Assembly: GCF_016757755.1 (NCBI RefSeq)
Contig: NZ_CP068437.1
Coordinates: 1,488,001-1,552,000 of the forward strand
Length of the DNA stretch: 64,000 nucleotides
Direction of reading: 5' to 3'
Origin: Shewanella sp. KX20019
Lineage (GTDB): Bacteria; Pseudomonadota; Gammaproteobacteria; Enterobacterales; Shewanellaceae
Below, piece after piece: positions 16,136 to 24,936 of this stretch. Numbering within the stretch: position 1 is the stretch's first letter; each line of letters starts with the position of its first letter. The notes under the pieces were generated by a model. The model had not been told where the DNA came from. It did not search any database and saw only the letters and a program-made list of their open reading frames with translations. Made by a program: the position numbers and the translations under genes.

Positions 16136-16222
16136 AGCTTACTAAAGCGTTTTGGGGAAAAAGTAAGTTAGCATCAACCAAAGAGGGGGGCAAAGCTGGT
16201 TCGATTTGAAACCGATAGATAC

Positions 16223-16252
16223 AAAAAAGCCACTCTAATGAGTGGCTTTTTT
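16223..16252 (-). terminator. Terminator of tRNA unit 1
   Basis: AAAAAAGCCACTC / GAGTGGCTTTTTT stem with a TAAT loop, just past the tRNA-Thr 3' end in the direction of transcription. T-runs on both sides make it work in either direction. Confidence 0.85.
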
Positions 16253-16259
16253 GTTTTTA

Positions 16260-16335
<76 letters not shown>

Positions 16336-16387
16336 TTATCTTGCTAACAAGTTAACTGTCTACACAGAAAAACTCATTATAAAATGT

Positions 16388-16463
16388 TGGTGCCCGAACC
16401 CGGAATCGAACCAGGGACACGAGGATTTTCAATCCTCTGCTCTACCGACTGAGCTATTCGGGC
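16388..16463 (-). tRNA. tRNA-Phe (anticodon GAA)
   Basis: 76-nt minus-strand gene: acceptor GCCCGAA with TTCGGGC, discriminator A and encoded CCA. The anticodon loop TTGAAAA gives GAA. The T loop is GTTCGATTC. It is transcribed ahead of tRNA-Thr. Confidence 0.97.
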
Positions 16464-16543
16464 AACTAAGCTATATAAATATAAGCGTTAGATTTGCTAC
16501 TTCAAACTAAGCTTTGAAAGCCCGTGTCGTTTGGAGTGCGCGT

Positions 16544-16572
16544 ATATTATAGCGATGCTCTACATCACGCAA
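16544..16572 (-). promoter_or_regulatory. Promoter of tRNA unit 1
   Basis: On the minus strand: TTGCGT, a 17-base spacer, TAATAT, then a GC-rich ACGCGC discriminator typical of stringently controlled stable-RNA promoters. Confidence 0.72.
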
Positions 16573-16752
16573 GTGCTTTTTTCGATAACAGGCTAACAAA
16601 TAGCCGTATAAACAAATTAATCGTGATAAAGCATTATCTAGCTGTTTTATACGTATAGAAAAAAACCATGTTGGGGCTGGTGGTGATTTAACAACGCTAG
16701 ATATTTTGATTGAGGGGATTTGGATAGAGCGGAAGTAGATAAATTCAGATAC

Positions 16753-16782
16753 AAAAAAGCCACTCTAATGAGTGGCTTTTTT
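16753..16782 (-). terminator. Terminator of tRNA unit 2
   Basis: Same AAAAAAGCCACTC / GAGTGGCTTTTTT stem-loop as in unit 1. Confidence 0.85.
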
Positions 16783-16789
16783 GTTTTTA

Positions 16790-16865
<76 letters not shown>

Positions 16866-16917
16866 TTATCTTGCTAACAAGTTAACTGCCTACACAGAAA
16901 AACTCATTATAAAATGT

Positions 16918-16993
16918 TGGTGCCCGAACCCGGAATCGAACCAGGGACACGAGGATTTTCAATCCTCTGCTCTACCGACTGAGCTATTCGGGC
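16918..16993 (-). tRNA. tRNA-Phe (anticodon GAA), second copy
   Basis: Sequence identical to the gene at 16388-16463, with encoded CCA and GAA anticodon. Confidence 0.97.
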
Positions 16994-17073
16994 AACTAAG
17001 CTATATAAATATAAGCGTTAGATTTGCTACTTCAAACTAAGCTTTGAAAGCCTGTGTCGTTTGGAGTGCGCGT

Positions 17074-17102
17074 ATAATATAGCGCTGATATTTATCCTGC
17101 AA
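17074..17102 (-). promoter_or_regulatory. Promoter of tRNA unit 2
   Basis: On the minus strand: TTGCAG, a 17-base spacer, TATTAT, then ACGCGC. Slightly closer to consensus at the -35 than unit 1. The rest of the 380-bp gap up to the cytochrome gene shows nothing else clear. Confidence 0.75.
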
Positions 17103-17372
17103 GTGCTTTTTGTTTTTAGCGTGACTGTTCGCTTAGTTTGTGTGCAGTTGCAAAAAAATGAACAATCATTGCCATTACAAACGCTATCTTAAAGGCTGTT
17201 TAAACCTCGCTAATGATGACAGGTTTGCTAGGTTTCATTGAACTGCAATGCTAAATGATGCAACTAAAGCTAGTTTCGTTCTAAAAAATAGAATGTAAAG
17301 AGCAATATTTGCTGATTTTATATCCGAAAATAGAATGTATGATGATCCCATCTTATGAATTCAGGGGGCGTG

Positions 17373-17924
17373 ATGCTCTTAAATACCAAAAAGTCTTACG
17401 GCCTAGTGGCCATCTTTTTTCATTGGCTCTCCGCATTAGCTGTTATTGGTCTGTTTGCCGTTGGGTTTTGGATGGTGGATTTAACTTATTACAGTGAATG
17501 GTACAAAACAGCGCCGTATCTACATAAAAGTGTCGGGTTAATACTGTTACTGCTAACGCTTAGCAGAATATTGTGGCGATTTTTTACCCCCAAACCAACA
17601 AGTCTGGCAAGCCATAAAGGCTGGGAGAAAACTGCAGGTCATATGACTCACAATATTCTGTACCTGCTGTTACTGGTCATTATGCTCAGCGGTTTCTTAA
17701 TCTCTACGGCTGATGGCCGAGGAATATGGGTATTTGATTGGTTTGAAATACCCAGCTTTGGCGCATTTATTGACGACCAAGCGGATATTGCCGGTGTGAT
17801 CCACCAATACGTGGCTTACAGTTTAATCGGTTTAGTGCTAATTCATGCATTAGGTGCATTGAAGCATCACTTTATCGACAAAGATTCAACACTACTCAGA
17901 ATTATCAAAATTCAAAACGACTAA
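17373..17924 (+). CDS. Cytochrome b561 family protein
   Basis: 183-aa di-heme b-type cytochrome of the inner membrane with four transmembrane helices (YceJ/CybB-like). Candidate heme ligands are the histidines in FFHWLSALAV (helix 1), LHKSVG (helix 2 region), GHMTHNILY and IHQYVAY/LIHALGALKHH. ATG 17373 is preferred to ATG 17355 because AGGGGGC lies 5 bases ahead and the TTKxSYG-like start fits the family. yceI follows after 22 bp, a pairing widely seen in proteobacteria, suggesting electron transfer linked to a periplasmic isoprenoid-binding partner. The exact electron partners are not known. Confidence 0.9.
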   Translation: MLLNTKKSYGLVAIFFHWLSALAVIGLFAVGFWMVDLTYYSEWYKTAPYLHKSVGLILLLLTLSRILWRFFTPKPTSLASHKGWEKTAGHMTHNILYLLLLVIMLSGFLISTADGRGIWVFDWFEIPSFGAFIDDQADIAGVIHQYVAYSLIGLVLIHALGALKHHFIDKDSTLLRIIKIQND

Positions 17925-17946
17925 TATGAAAATGGAGAACTTAACG

Positions 17947-18522
17947 ATGAAAAAGGGTTTATTAGCTACAGCATTGGCTACGACTTTGATGATGGCAAGC
18001 TCAGCGCAGGCGGCAGATTATGTCATCGACACCGAAGGTGCTCATGCCTCTATAGAGTTTAGAGTAAGCCATTTAGGTTATAGCTTTGTTGCCGGTCGTT
18101 TTAATACGTTTGAAGGTGACTTTTCATTTGATAAAAAGGATGTTGCTGATGCAAAAGTCAACGTGACCATTAATACCAGCAGTATTGATTCAAATCACGC
18201 AGAGCGAGATAAGCATTTGCGTAGTCCTGACTTTTTAAATACAGCTAAATTCCCAACTGCGAATTTTGAGTCAACATCGGTTGATGATAAAGGCGATGGT
18301 AATTTTGTGTTGAACGGCAATTTCACTTTAAACGGGGTGACCAAGCCTTTAGCAATAGATGCGAAAGTGATAGGAGAGGGAAGTGATCCTTGGGGTGGTT
18401 ATCGCGCAGGATTTACCGGAAGTACTGAATTTGCGCTAAAAGATTACAATATCAAAATGGATCTGGGCCCTGCTTCTTCTCACGTTAGCTTAAACCTCGT
18501 GGTGGAAGGTGTGCGTAAGTAG
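17947..18522 (+). CDS. yceI: YceI family periplasmic polyisoprenoid-binding protein
   Basis: 191-aa secreted lipocalin-like protein. A clear signal peptide (MKKGLLATALATTLMMASSA, cleaved at AQA-ADYVID) is followed by the YceI fold: HASIEFRVSHLGYSFVAGRF at the start, SIDSNHAERDKHLRSPDFL in the middle and GFTGSTEFALKDYNIKM near the end. Family members bind ubiquinone-8 or other isoprenoids. ATG 17947 has GGAG 9 bases ahead. It forms a two-gene unit with the cytochrome b561 gene and is closed by a terminator at 18547. Confidence 0.94.
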   Translation: MKKGLLATALATTLMMASSAQAADYVIDTEGAHASIEFRVSHLGYSFVAGRFNTFEGDFSFDKKDVADAKVNVTINTSSIDSNHAERDKHLRSPDFLNTAKFPTANFESTSVDDKGDGNFVLNGNFTLNGVTKPLAIDAKVIGEGSDPWGGYRAGFTGSTEFALKDYNIKMDLGPASSHVSLNLVVEGVRK

Positions 18523-18546
18523 TGATCTAGCTAGCTCAACAGCAAT

Positions 18547-18572
18547 AAAAAAGCGCCTCTCGGCGCTTTTTT
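18547..18572. terminator. Bidirectional terminator between yceI and yggX
   Basis: Perfect AAAAAAGCGCC / GGCGCTTTTTT stem with a TCTC loop between convergent genes. Confidence 0.92.
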
Positions 18573-18580
18573 ATTGTCAG

Positions 18581-18859
18581 CTATTCGTCGTCTTTTTCAG
18601 GGACATAACCTTCGATTTCGACATCTTTTCCTTCAAAGAGAAAGTTTACCATCTGCTCCTCTAGAAATTTCCGGTCGTCGACATTCATCATGTTGAGTTT
18701 TTTTTCATTGATAAGCATTGTTTGCTTTGATTGCCAAAGCGTCCAAGCTTCTTTACTCACATTGTCGAAAATACGCTTGCCTAAATCACCTGGGTAGAGC
18801 TGAAATCCCAAACCTTCAGCCTCTTTTTTCAAATATACGCAATTTACTGTGCGAGCCAT
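18581..18859 (-). CDS. yggX: Probable Fe(2+)-trafficking protein YggX
   Basis: 92-aa protein matching the YggX family throughout: the N-terminal ARTVNCVYLKKEAEGLGFQL segment with the conserved cysteine at residue 7, PGDLGKRIFDNVSKEAW, and the acidic C terminus. It protects iron-sulfur clusters and works in iron trafficking in the cytoplasm. It sits 2 bp after mutY, the usual gammaproteobacterial arrangement, which fits because MutY needs a [4Fe-4S] cluster. Confidence 0.96.
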   Translation of the reverse strand: MARTVNCVYLKKEAEGLGFQLYPGDLGKRIFDNVSKEAWTLWQSKQTMLINEKKLNMMNVDDRKFLEEQMVNFLFEGKDVEIEGYVPEKDDE

Positions 18860-18861
18860 GA

Positions 18862-19926
18862 TTACTCCTTATTTAATACAGAACCTAAACTCGCTAGAAT
18901 CCGCTCAGTCGCTGAGGCTAAACCAACTTTAGGTGGATGAGGTAAGTTATACCAGACCGTGGAGTCTTGTTCCATGATCTGGTTATCGCTAATTTTGTTT
19001 ATTGATACTAAAACAGGCTGAATATCGAGGTGGAAATGGCTAAAGGTGTGTCTAAACCCTATCAACTCTTGTTGATGACTAATATCGTAAGCTTGATTGC
19101 TTAAGTGCTCGTCTAATTCAGCTTTAGTTGAAAACTGAGCAAAGCACCAAAGCCCGCCCCAAATGCCACTCGGCGGGCGTTTGTGTAGATGAACACTATT
19201 GTCTAGCTCTAATACCAGTAGCCATGCTGACTTTTCTGGAATTACCTTTTTTGGTTTTTTGCCCGGATAATCCAGTTGACGGCCTGTTAGCTGACCCCGG
19301 CAGTCAATTGCGACTGGGCAAACGGGGCAATTTGGTTTCGAACGGGTGCATACCGTTGCGCCGATATCCATCATCGCTTGATTATACTTTTGAATATCTA
19401 CGCTGGGAGTTAGTTGCTGCGTTAACTGCCAAAGTTTATCTTCAACTGGCTTTTTCCCAGGCCAGCCTTCGATAGCGCCGTGCCTTGCAAGCACTCTTTT
19501 TACATTGCCATCAAGAATGGAGTGATTTAACCCCAACGATAAAGACAAAATGGCTCCGGCTGTTGAGCGACCAATACCGGGCAGTGCCAATACATCGTCA
19601 AAGTCGACCGGGAAAATACCATTATGCTGTTCAACTATTTGCTGAGATGCCTTGTGTAGGTTACGTGCTCTGGCGTAATACCCTAAGCCTGTCCAGTGAT
19701 GCAGTACTTCATCTTGTTCGGCTGACGCCAAAGCATCGATATCTGGAAAGCGAGACATAAATTTTTCAAAGTAGGGAATAACCGTAGCAACTTGAGTTTG
19801 TTGCAACATGATCTCTGATATCCATACTTTATATGGGGTTTTATTGTGTTGCCAAGGGAGCTGTTTACGGCCATGGAGATCGTACCAACTAATAATTCGG
19901 TCTGAAAAGAGTGTGGGAGATTTCAT
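18862..19926 (-). CDS. mutY: A/G-specific adenine glycosylase MutY
   Basis: 354-aa base-excision repair glycosylase that removes adenine mispaired with 8-oxoguanine. The catalytic glutamate lies in WISEIMLQQTQVATV, the helix-hairpin-helix and catalytic aspartate in LPGIGRSTAGA and ILDGNVKRVLAR, and the [4Fe-4S] ligands follow the C-x6-C-x2-C-x5-C pattern (CTRSKPNCPVCPVAIDC). The C-terminal NUDIX-like 8-oxoG recognition domain starts at about residue 230. Length is normal. It is divergent from trmB across a 265-bp gap and heads an operon with yggX. Confidence 0.97.
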   Translation of the reverse strand: MKSPTLFSDRIISWYDLHGRKQLPWQHNKTPYKVWISEIMLQQTQVATVIPYFEKFMSRFPDIDALASAEQDEVLHHWTGLGYYARARNLHKASQQIVEQHNGIFPVDFDDVLALPGIGRSTAGAILSLSLGLNHSILDGNVKRVLARHGAIEGWPGKKPVEDKLWQLTQQLTPSVDIQKYNQAMMDIGATVCTRSKPNCPVCPVAIDCRGQLTGRQLDYPGKKPKKVIPEKSAWLLVLELDNSVHLHKRPPSGIWGGLWCFAQFSTKAELDEHLSNQAYDISHQQELIGFRHTFSHFHLDIQPVLVSINKISDNQIMEQDSTVWYNLPHPPKVGLASATERILASLGSVLNKE

Positions 19927-20191
19927 CGGCGCAGTGTAACCACCTGTCGATATTTAAACAAGTTGCAGCTGTTCATAGATGATGAATTTAGTTTTGTTTC
20001 GATAGGCACGCTTTCAATCCAAATAGTGCTAAATAGGTCCTCCAATTGAGTATTTTTCGTAAAAGAGGCACTGTAACTCGCACAAACTGAGATTATTGGT
20101 ATAATTTTGCCTCAATAGGGCTTGCGCTAAAGGTCTAACTTTGGATAATGCCTTTCTTTTTAATTAATAGCTGTCTTAAGCGAGGGCGAAA

Positions 20192-20905
20192 ATGAGCGAC
20201 GTAACAACCGCTGAATTCAATGAAGAGGGTAAATACCTTCGCAAAGTAAGAAGCTTTGTATTAAGAGAAGGCCGCCTAACGAAAGGCCAGGCAACTGCGT
20301 TGGAACAGCAGTGGCCAGCAATGGGTTTAGATTATACGCCCGAGCCTATCGATTTAGTCGAGGTTTTTGGTCGTGAAGCTGACACTGTGCTTGAGATTGG
20401 TTTTGGGATGGGCGCTTCATTAGTTGAAATGGCTAAAGCGGCTCCAGAATTGAACTTTATCGGCATTGAAGTACATAAGCCTGGTGTGGGGTCTTGTTTA
20501 TCTGTTGCGGCAGAAGCTGGGGTCACTAACCTTCGCGTGTATCATCATGATGCACTTGAAGTGCTGGGAAACAGCATTGCCGAAGCCAGTTTGGCAAGGG
20601 TGCAATTATTCTTCCCAGATCCATGGCATAAGAAGCGTCATCACAAGCGTAGAATCGTGCAGGCTCCTTTCGCTGAACTTATCCGTAGCAAACTTAAAGT
20701 GGGCGGGGTGTTCCATCTGGCAACAGATTGGGAAAATTACAGCGAGCACATGTTAGAAGTCATGAAGAGTGCGCCAGGGTATAAAAACCAATCAGCGACA
20801 GGTGATGTTGTTGAGCGCCCTGAACATCGTCCACTAACAAAATTTGAAGCACGTGGTCACCGTTTAGGTCATGGCGTTTGGGATCTAATGTTTGAACGTG
20901 TTTAA
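20192..20905 (+). CDS. trmB: tRNA (guanine-N7)-methyltransferase
   Basis: 237-aa SAM-dependent enzyme making m7G46 in tRNAs. The SAM-binding motif is VLEIGFGMGASLVEMA near residue 67, and the family signature FFPDPWHKKRHHKRR lies near residue 145. A TATAAT-like -10 sits at 20100-20105, though I see no good -35. It starts a plus-strand block with yggL and glsB. Length is typical of TrmB. Confidence 0.96.
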   Translation: MSDVTTAEFNEEGKYLRKVRSFVLREGRLTKGQATALEQQWPAMGLDYTPEPIDLVEVFGREADTVLEIGFGMGASLVEMAKAAPELNFIGIEVHKPGVGSCLSVAAEAGVTNLRVYHHDALEVLGNSIAEASLARVQLFFPDPWHKKRHHKRRIVQAPFAELIRSKLKVGGVFHLATDWENYSEHMLEVMKSAPGYKNQSATGDVVERPEHRPLTKFEARGHRLGHGVWDLMFERV

Positions 20906-20974
20906 GCGTTATCGATCTAGTGAGTTTCCGTTAGTTTAAATTAGTTTTGTTTATCACAATTGAGGAGTTCCACC

Positions 20975-21301
20975 ATGGCAGCTAATCGTAGTCGTCGTTT
21001 ACGTAAAAAGTTACGCGTTGATGAGTTTCAAGAGTTTGGATTCGATACCAATTGGACGTTCGATGAGTCTGTAACGGAAGAGCAGATTGATGCCATTGTT
21101 GATCAGTTTATCGATGAGATAATCGAACCTAGAGACCTTGGTTTCCATGGTGGCGGACACAAAGAGTGGGAAGGTATCATTGCTACTCAAGATATCGGTA
21201 AATGTACAGATGAAGATAGAGCTGCAGTTAAAACCTTCTTCGAAGGCCAACCTGTTGCTAATGTTGAAATCGGCGAGCTATACGATATCTGGTGGAGCTA
21301 A
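20975..21301 (+). CDS. yggL: YggL family 50S ribosome-associated protein (DUF469)
   Basis: 108-aa YggL protein, conserved from RSRRLRKKLRVDEFQEFGF through the GFHGGGHKEWEG stretch to the ELYDIWW end. The family associates with the large ribosomal subunit. ATG 20975 has GAGGAG 7 bases ahead; an upstream TTG at 20960 is unlikely. The stop overlaps the glsB start by one base, indicating coupling. The trmB-yggL pair is common in Gammaproteobacteria. Confidence 0.94.
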   Translation: MAANRSRRLRKKLRVDEFQEFGFDTNWTFDESVTEEQIDAIVDQFIDEIIEPRDLGFHGGGHKEWEGIIATQDIGKCTDEDRAAVKTFFEGQPVANVEIGELYDIWWS

Positions 21302-22215
21302 TGCCTGAATTGGCATTACTTGAGGAGGTCGTAGAGAAAGTACGGCCTCTTTTAGGTAAAGGTAAAGTAGCAGACTACATTCCTGCACTTGCTGAGGTAA
21401 ATACTCATAAATTGGGTATCGCCGTGACAACCAGAGATGGTGTCACTATTGGGGCTGGAGATTATCTCGAGCCCTTTTCAATTCAAAGTATTTCAAAAGT
21501 ATTTAGCCTAACATTAGCGTTAATGCACTATGAAGAGCTTGAGATTTGGTCTCGTGTCGGCAAAGAGCCATCAGGACAATCTTTCAACTCACTAGTACAA
21601 GTTGAGTTGGAAAAAGGGCTACCACGAAACCCATTTATTAATGCGGGTGCCTTGGTTATCGCAGACCTTTTGCAAGGTAGGTTAGGCGCGCCAAAACAGC
21701 GAATGTTAGAGATAGTTCGTGAAATCAGTGATAACAACAGAGTGGGTTACGACAAAGTCGTTGCTAATTCAGAGTATCAACATAGCGCGCGCAATGCCGC
21801 AATTGCTTATTTGATGAAGTCGTTCGGTAACTTCAATAATGATGTTAATACTGTTCTTAAAAGTTATTTTCATTATTGCTCTTTGAGAATGAGTTGTGCT
21901 GATCTGTCTAAGGCAATGTTATACCTTGCTAACCGTGGAAAGACCCTCGCAGGTAAGCAACTTATTACGCCGGTGCAAACGCGGCAACTAAATGCTTTGT
22001 TAGCCACTTCGGGTTTATACGACGGGGCAGGCGAGTTTGCTTATCGGGTTGGTATGCCTGGAAAAAGTGGCGTAGGTGGTGGCATTATAGCCGTCATTCC
22101 AGGTGACATGTCAGTGTGCGTATGGTCACCGGAACTTGACGCTAATGGTAACTCACTTGCTGGAACCGCTGCGCTAGAAGCGCTTTGTCAATCGCTTGGG
22201 CGTTCAATCTTTTAA
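21301..22215 (+). CDS. glsB: Glutaminase
   Basis: 304-aa glutaminase of the serine-dependent beta-lactamase-like fold, converting glutamine to glutamate and ammonia. The catalytic Ser-x-x-Lys lies in SIQSISKVF near residue 63. Other family segments are NPFINAGALVI, the asparagine/tyrosine region SEYQHSARNAAIAY, and the late PGKSGVGGGIIAV. ATG 21301 overlaps the yggL stop; a GTG at 21292 is less likely because TGGAG there is the ribosome site. Gene symbol follows the E. coli YneH type. Confidence 0.95.
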   Translation: MPELALLEEVVEKVRPLLGKGKVADYIPALAEVNTHKLGIAVTTRDGVTIGAGDYLEPFSIQSISKVFSLTLALMHYEELEIWSRVGKEPSGQSFNSLVQVELEKGLPRNPFINAGALVIADLLQGRLGAPKQRMLEIVREISDNNRVGYDKVVANSEYQHSARNAAIAYLMKSFGNFNNDVNTVLKSYFHYCSLRMSCADLSKAMLYLANRGKTLAGKQLITPVQTRQLNALLATSGLYDGAGEFAYRVGMPGKSGVGGGIIAVIPGDMSVCVWSPELDANGNSLAGTAALEALCQSLGRSIF

Positions 22216-22408
22216 TCCCCCGCCTCGCTCATGTGATATTTAGCCAATAGTTGGTAATATTGGCTAACTACCTCTGATGTTAACTATCTTCACATCGTTA
22301 TTTTTAGCCTAGTAATCCCTATATAACAATCTCTTACCTTACTTGGCACGCTACGTGCTTTATCCTAGCTATAACATGATATTAAAATAGCGATAAAGGA
22401 TTAAAGCA

Positions 22409-23230
22409 ATGAAAAGACTTCTTACCTCAGTTGGTGTTTCCGCTGTACTACTGTCAGCGTCTAGCTTGCAAATAGTGAATGCTCATGAAGACTCAGATAA
22501 GCATTTTAACAACGAATGTGAAGTATCGTTAAATTACGATGTTACCGTTGAACCGAAAAAGTTAACTGTTAGTGACGTCGGTAAAGAGCAATACCGAATT
22601 GAAATGAATGAGCTTTTTGTCAATGGCGAACAAGTATCGCTAAACAAACAACAGCAAGCACTAGTTAACCAATACGCCGATGAGGTTTCAGCTCAAGTAC
22701 CAGAAGTTATTGAGCTTGTGAATGACGCGGTTGCAATGGCATCGACGGCAGTGAGTATGGCATTGACCCCTCTATTAGGTGATGCTACTGGCGCTAAGAT
22801 TGATGAGATGATGGATGGTTTACAAGAACGAATTGAAGATGTGGCTTACCAGAATGGTGACACCTTTTATCTTGGCGCGACAGAATCTTCTCTTGAAAAT
22901 GCATTTGGCGAAGAGTTTGAAAAAGAGATGGAGCAGTTAGTACAAAACTCTATTGGCACCATGATGATGACGCTGGGTAGTCAAATGATGTCTGGTGAAG
23001 GTGATTCGTTTGAACAAAAAATGGAGTCATTTTCAACAAAGATGGACTCAATCGGCGACGATATAGAGTTGCAAATGGAAGAGCAAGCACAGGATCTGGA
23101 GGTTCGTGGGGAAAAGCTCTGTGAAAACTTTAAATCTTTAGTGAAATTGGAGAAAGAGTTACACACTCAAATTCCAGAGTTAGCAAAATACTCTTTAATA
23201 GCGACAGCAGACCAAACACTGCGTGAGTAA
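22409..23230 (+). CDS. yggN: YggN family secreted protein (DUF2884)
   Basis: 273-aa exported protein with a signal peptide (MKRLLTSVGVSAVLLSASSL, cleaved near NAHEDSD) and the DUF2884/YggN pattern: NNECEVSLNYDVTVEP early, then a long charged helical part rich in Glu, Met and Gln. Function is not established. It follows trmB-yggL-glsB but has its own 190-bp upstream region, AAAGGA before the start, and a likely terminator at 23332. E. coli yggN also sits near mutY/trmB. Confidence 0.85.
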   Translation: MKRLLTSVGVSAVLLSASSLQIVNAHEDSDKHFNNECEVSLNYDVTVEPKKLTVSDVGKEQYRIEMNELFVNGEQVSLNKQQQALVNQYADEVSAQVPEVIELVNDAVAMASTAVSMALTPLLGDATGAKIDEMMDGLQERIEDVAYQNGDTFYLGATESSLENAFGEEFEKEMEQLVQNSIGTMMMTLGSQMMSGEGDSFEQKMESFSTKMDSIGDDIELQMEEQAQDLEVRGEKLCENFKSLVKLEKELHTQIPELAKYSLIATADQTLRE

Positions 23231-23235
23231 GCATT

Positions 23236-23268
23236 TATACCCATCTTCAATTAAGTAGGATGGGTATA
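23236..23268. repeat. Dispersed palindromic element, copy 1
   Basis: TATACCCATC and GATGGGTATA form a perfect 10-bp stem around TTCAATTAAGTAG. Related elements are at 23524, 52796 and 57385. Confidence 0.65.
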
Positions 23269-23331
23269 TGGTCATTTAGATGTGAACATACCTTGTATAG
23301 ATATCCTTGTGTTGCCGCGTAAAATTGCAAC

Positions 23332-23364
23332 AACCCCTGCATCCCACCTTTATGCAGGGGTTTT
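23332..23364 (+). terminator. Intrinsic terminator downstream of yggN
   Basis: AACCCCTGCAT / ATGCAGGGGTT stem with a 9-base loop and a TTTT tail, about 100 bp after the yggN stop. Confidence 0.75.
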
Positions 23365-23523
23365 CGTTCGATTTCTTCCCATTAAAGAGTAATGATTCTA
23401 ATGCAGGGCTTGAGTGATGACGTTTAGCTGACTAAGCGAAGCTCACAACGTCTCCTTGTTGTAAAATTGCCTAATAAGCGGCGGCAAAAACAACCGTGAT
23501 AGAAAACAGCCTTAGTACAAAAG

Positions 23524-23575
23524 TACCTATATCCATCCCATTGAATCCTGCACTTTCAGGTAAGTTGGGTATATA
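23524..23575. repeat. Dispersed palindromic element, copy 2
   Basis: Core TTGAATCCTGCACTTTCAGG followed by TAAGTTGGGTATATA, flanked on the left by TACCTATATCCATCCCA. The core AATCCTGCA is shared with copies 3 and 4. Confidence 0.55.
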
Positions 23576-23768
23576 TGATCAGTTCTAAACATTTTTTTGG
23601 TATACTCCTCAAAATAAAAGCAAAATTCATTATTTTGTTAAATAACAAAACTCTACTCTAGCGTACATATATTCACTTAAGATATTGTTGTATAACAAAT
23701 TGTTATTATGACGGTTATCTTAGCGATGGAAGTACTATTACTCTCGTAAACACCTTAAGGCGATTTAC

Positions 23769-24710
23769 ATGTTAGAACTTTTAGAACCAATCGCGATTTT
23801 TACTCATGTAGCTCGAGCGGGCAGTTTTAGCTCTGCGGCACGAAAGTTAGGCATATCTAAGTCAAAAGTGAGTACTCAGGTCGCAGATCTTGAGCACAAG
23901 CTTGGTGTCCAACTTATTCAGCGTACCACTCGTAGTTTAAGCCTAACAGAGGCTGGTCACCTGCTCTATGCGCAAGGCGAAGAGCTGCTAAGAGATGCAG
24001 ACCAAGCTGTTGCCAGCGTACATAACCTAAATGATGCAACTCGTGGTGTATTGAAAGTGGGTATTTCACAATCTTTTGGTACGATGCACATCATTCCAGC
24101 CTTACCAGCTTTTATGGCAAAACACCCGGAGCTAGAGCTGCAAGTGAGTTTGCTTGATCACAAGGTTGATGTTGTAAGCGAAGGGTTAGATCTGTTGCTG
24201 ACAATGTCAGAGCAGTTGCCTCTTGGCATGGTTGCTAGGCCGCTTATGAAATGTCAGTTCTTGCTGGCAGCGTCGCCATCTTATATTGAACAACATGGTA
24301 TGCCAAATAGTCCTGAACAGCTGGTTGATCACAACTGCCTTGTTTATCAAGGTGAATGGCATGAGCATAGTGTTTGGCAGTTTAGGCAAGGCGATGATTA
24401 TTGTGAGATAGGCGTATCGGGCAACTTTAGAGTCGATAATGCACCTGCGCTAAAAACAGCTGCAGTGAGTGGTTTAGGTGTGGTTTATCTTGCCAGTTAT
24501 TTATTGGAAGATGAAATTGCTCAAGGCACGCTAGTACCTATTCTTGATGAGTGGCAATTGACCAATCATCTGCCTTTACAAGCTGTATATCCAAGACGTA
24601 AACACCTAGCACCAAAGGTCAGCGCATTCATCGATTTCATTAAAGATCATATCGGTAGCCCACCTTATTGGGACGATCCATATAAAGAATTGTATGCAAA
24701 ACGTAAGTAA
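23769..24710 (+). CDS. LysR family transcriptional regulator
   Basis: 313-aa LysR regulator. The winged helix-turn-helix is at about residues 1-60 (FTHVARAGSFSSAARKLGIS, then KSKVSTQVADLEHKLGVQLI), and the periplasmic-binding-protein-like effector domain runs from about 88 to 295. It resembles the AaeR/CrgA-type group by its N terminus. The neighbouring genes give no obvious target, and there is no divergent partner. The effector is unknown. Confidence 0.93.
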   Translation: MLELLEPIAIFTHVARAGSFSSAARKLGISKSKVSTQVADLEHKLGVQLIQRTTRSLSLTEAGHLLYAQGEELLRDADQAVASVHNLNDATRGVLKVGISQSFGTMHIIPALPAFMAKHPELELQVSLLDHKVDVVSEGLDLLLTMSEQLPLGMVARPLMKCQFLLAASPSYIEQHGMPNSPEQLVDHNCLVYQGEWHEHSVWQFRQGDDYCEIGVSGNFRVDNAPALKTAAVSGLGVVYLASYLLEDEIAQGTLVPILDEWQLTNHLPLQAVYPRRKHLAPKVSAFIDFIKDHIGSPPYWDDPYKELYAKRK

Positions 24711-24936
24711 AAATGGGAAACATTGTTTCTTATTTAGAACAATATTTTTTCTTGTCGTTAACGTGCCTATTAAAGTTTATTGAAATCAGCAGTTTAGATT
24801 GGTATGCGTGTTGTTTAGTTTATGCGAATTTAGCCGTGGCTAATGCTGGTTTTTGACGTTTAGGTTGCAGTTTGTTCTCAATTTAATACAATTGCAGCCA
24901 GTTGATTCAAAATGATTTGAGTCCTATAGCAGAGTT

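Larger units (their letters stand above)
14625..16216. other. Long non-coding, repeat-rich intergenic region
   Basis: About 1.6 kb with no convincing gene; the open frames here (for example 14968-15207 and 15701-15922) run across repeats and palindromes and lack ribosome sites. It holds at least four copies of a double-hairpin element (near 14810, 15165, 15360 and 15800) and a larger module of about 424 bp repeated in tandem (15290-15713 and 15714-16135). No transposase, terminal inverted repeats or integrase-type site was seen. Confidence 0.75.
23231..23768. other. Intergenic region with two palindromic repeats and a terminator
   Basis: 538 bp without a gene. It contains two copies of a dispersed roughly 40-bp palindromic element (23236-23268 and about 23524-23575) and a strong stem-loop at 23332-23364. 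The A/T-rich last 150 bp presumably carries the LysR promoter. Confidence 0.65.

Noticed and set aside
14625..16216. Insertion sequence or integron remnant
   Set aside because: No transposase or integrase fragment in any frame, no terminal inverted repeats and no recognisable attC core sites.
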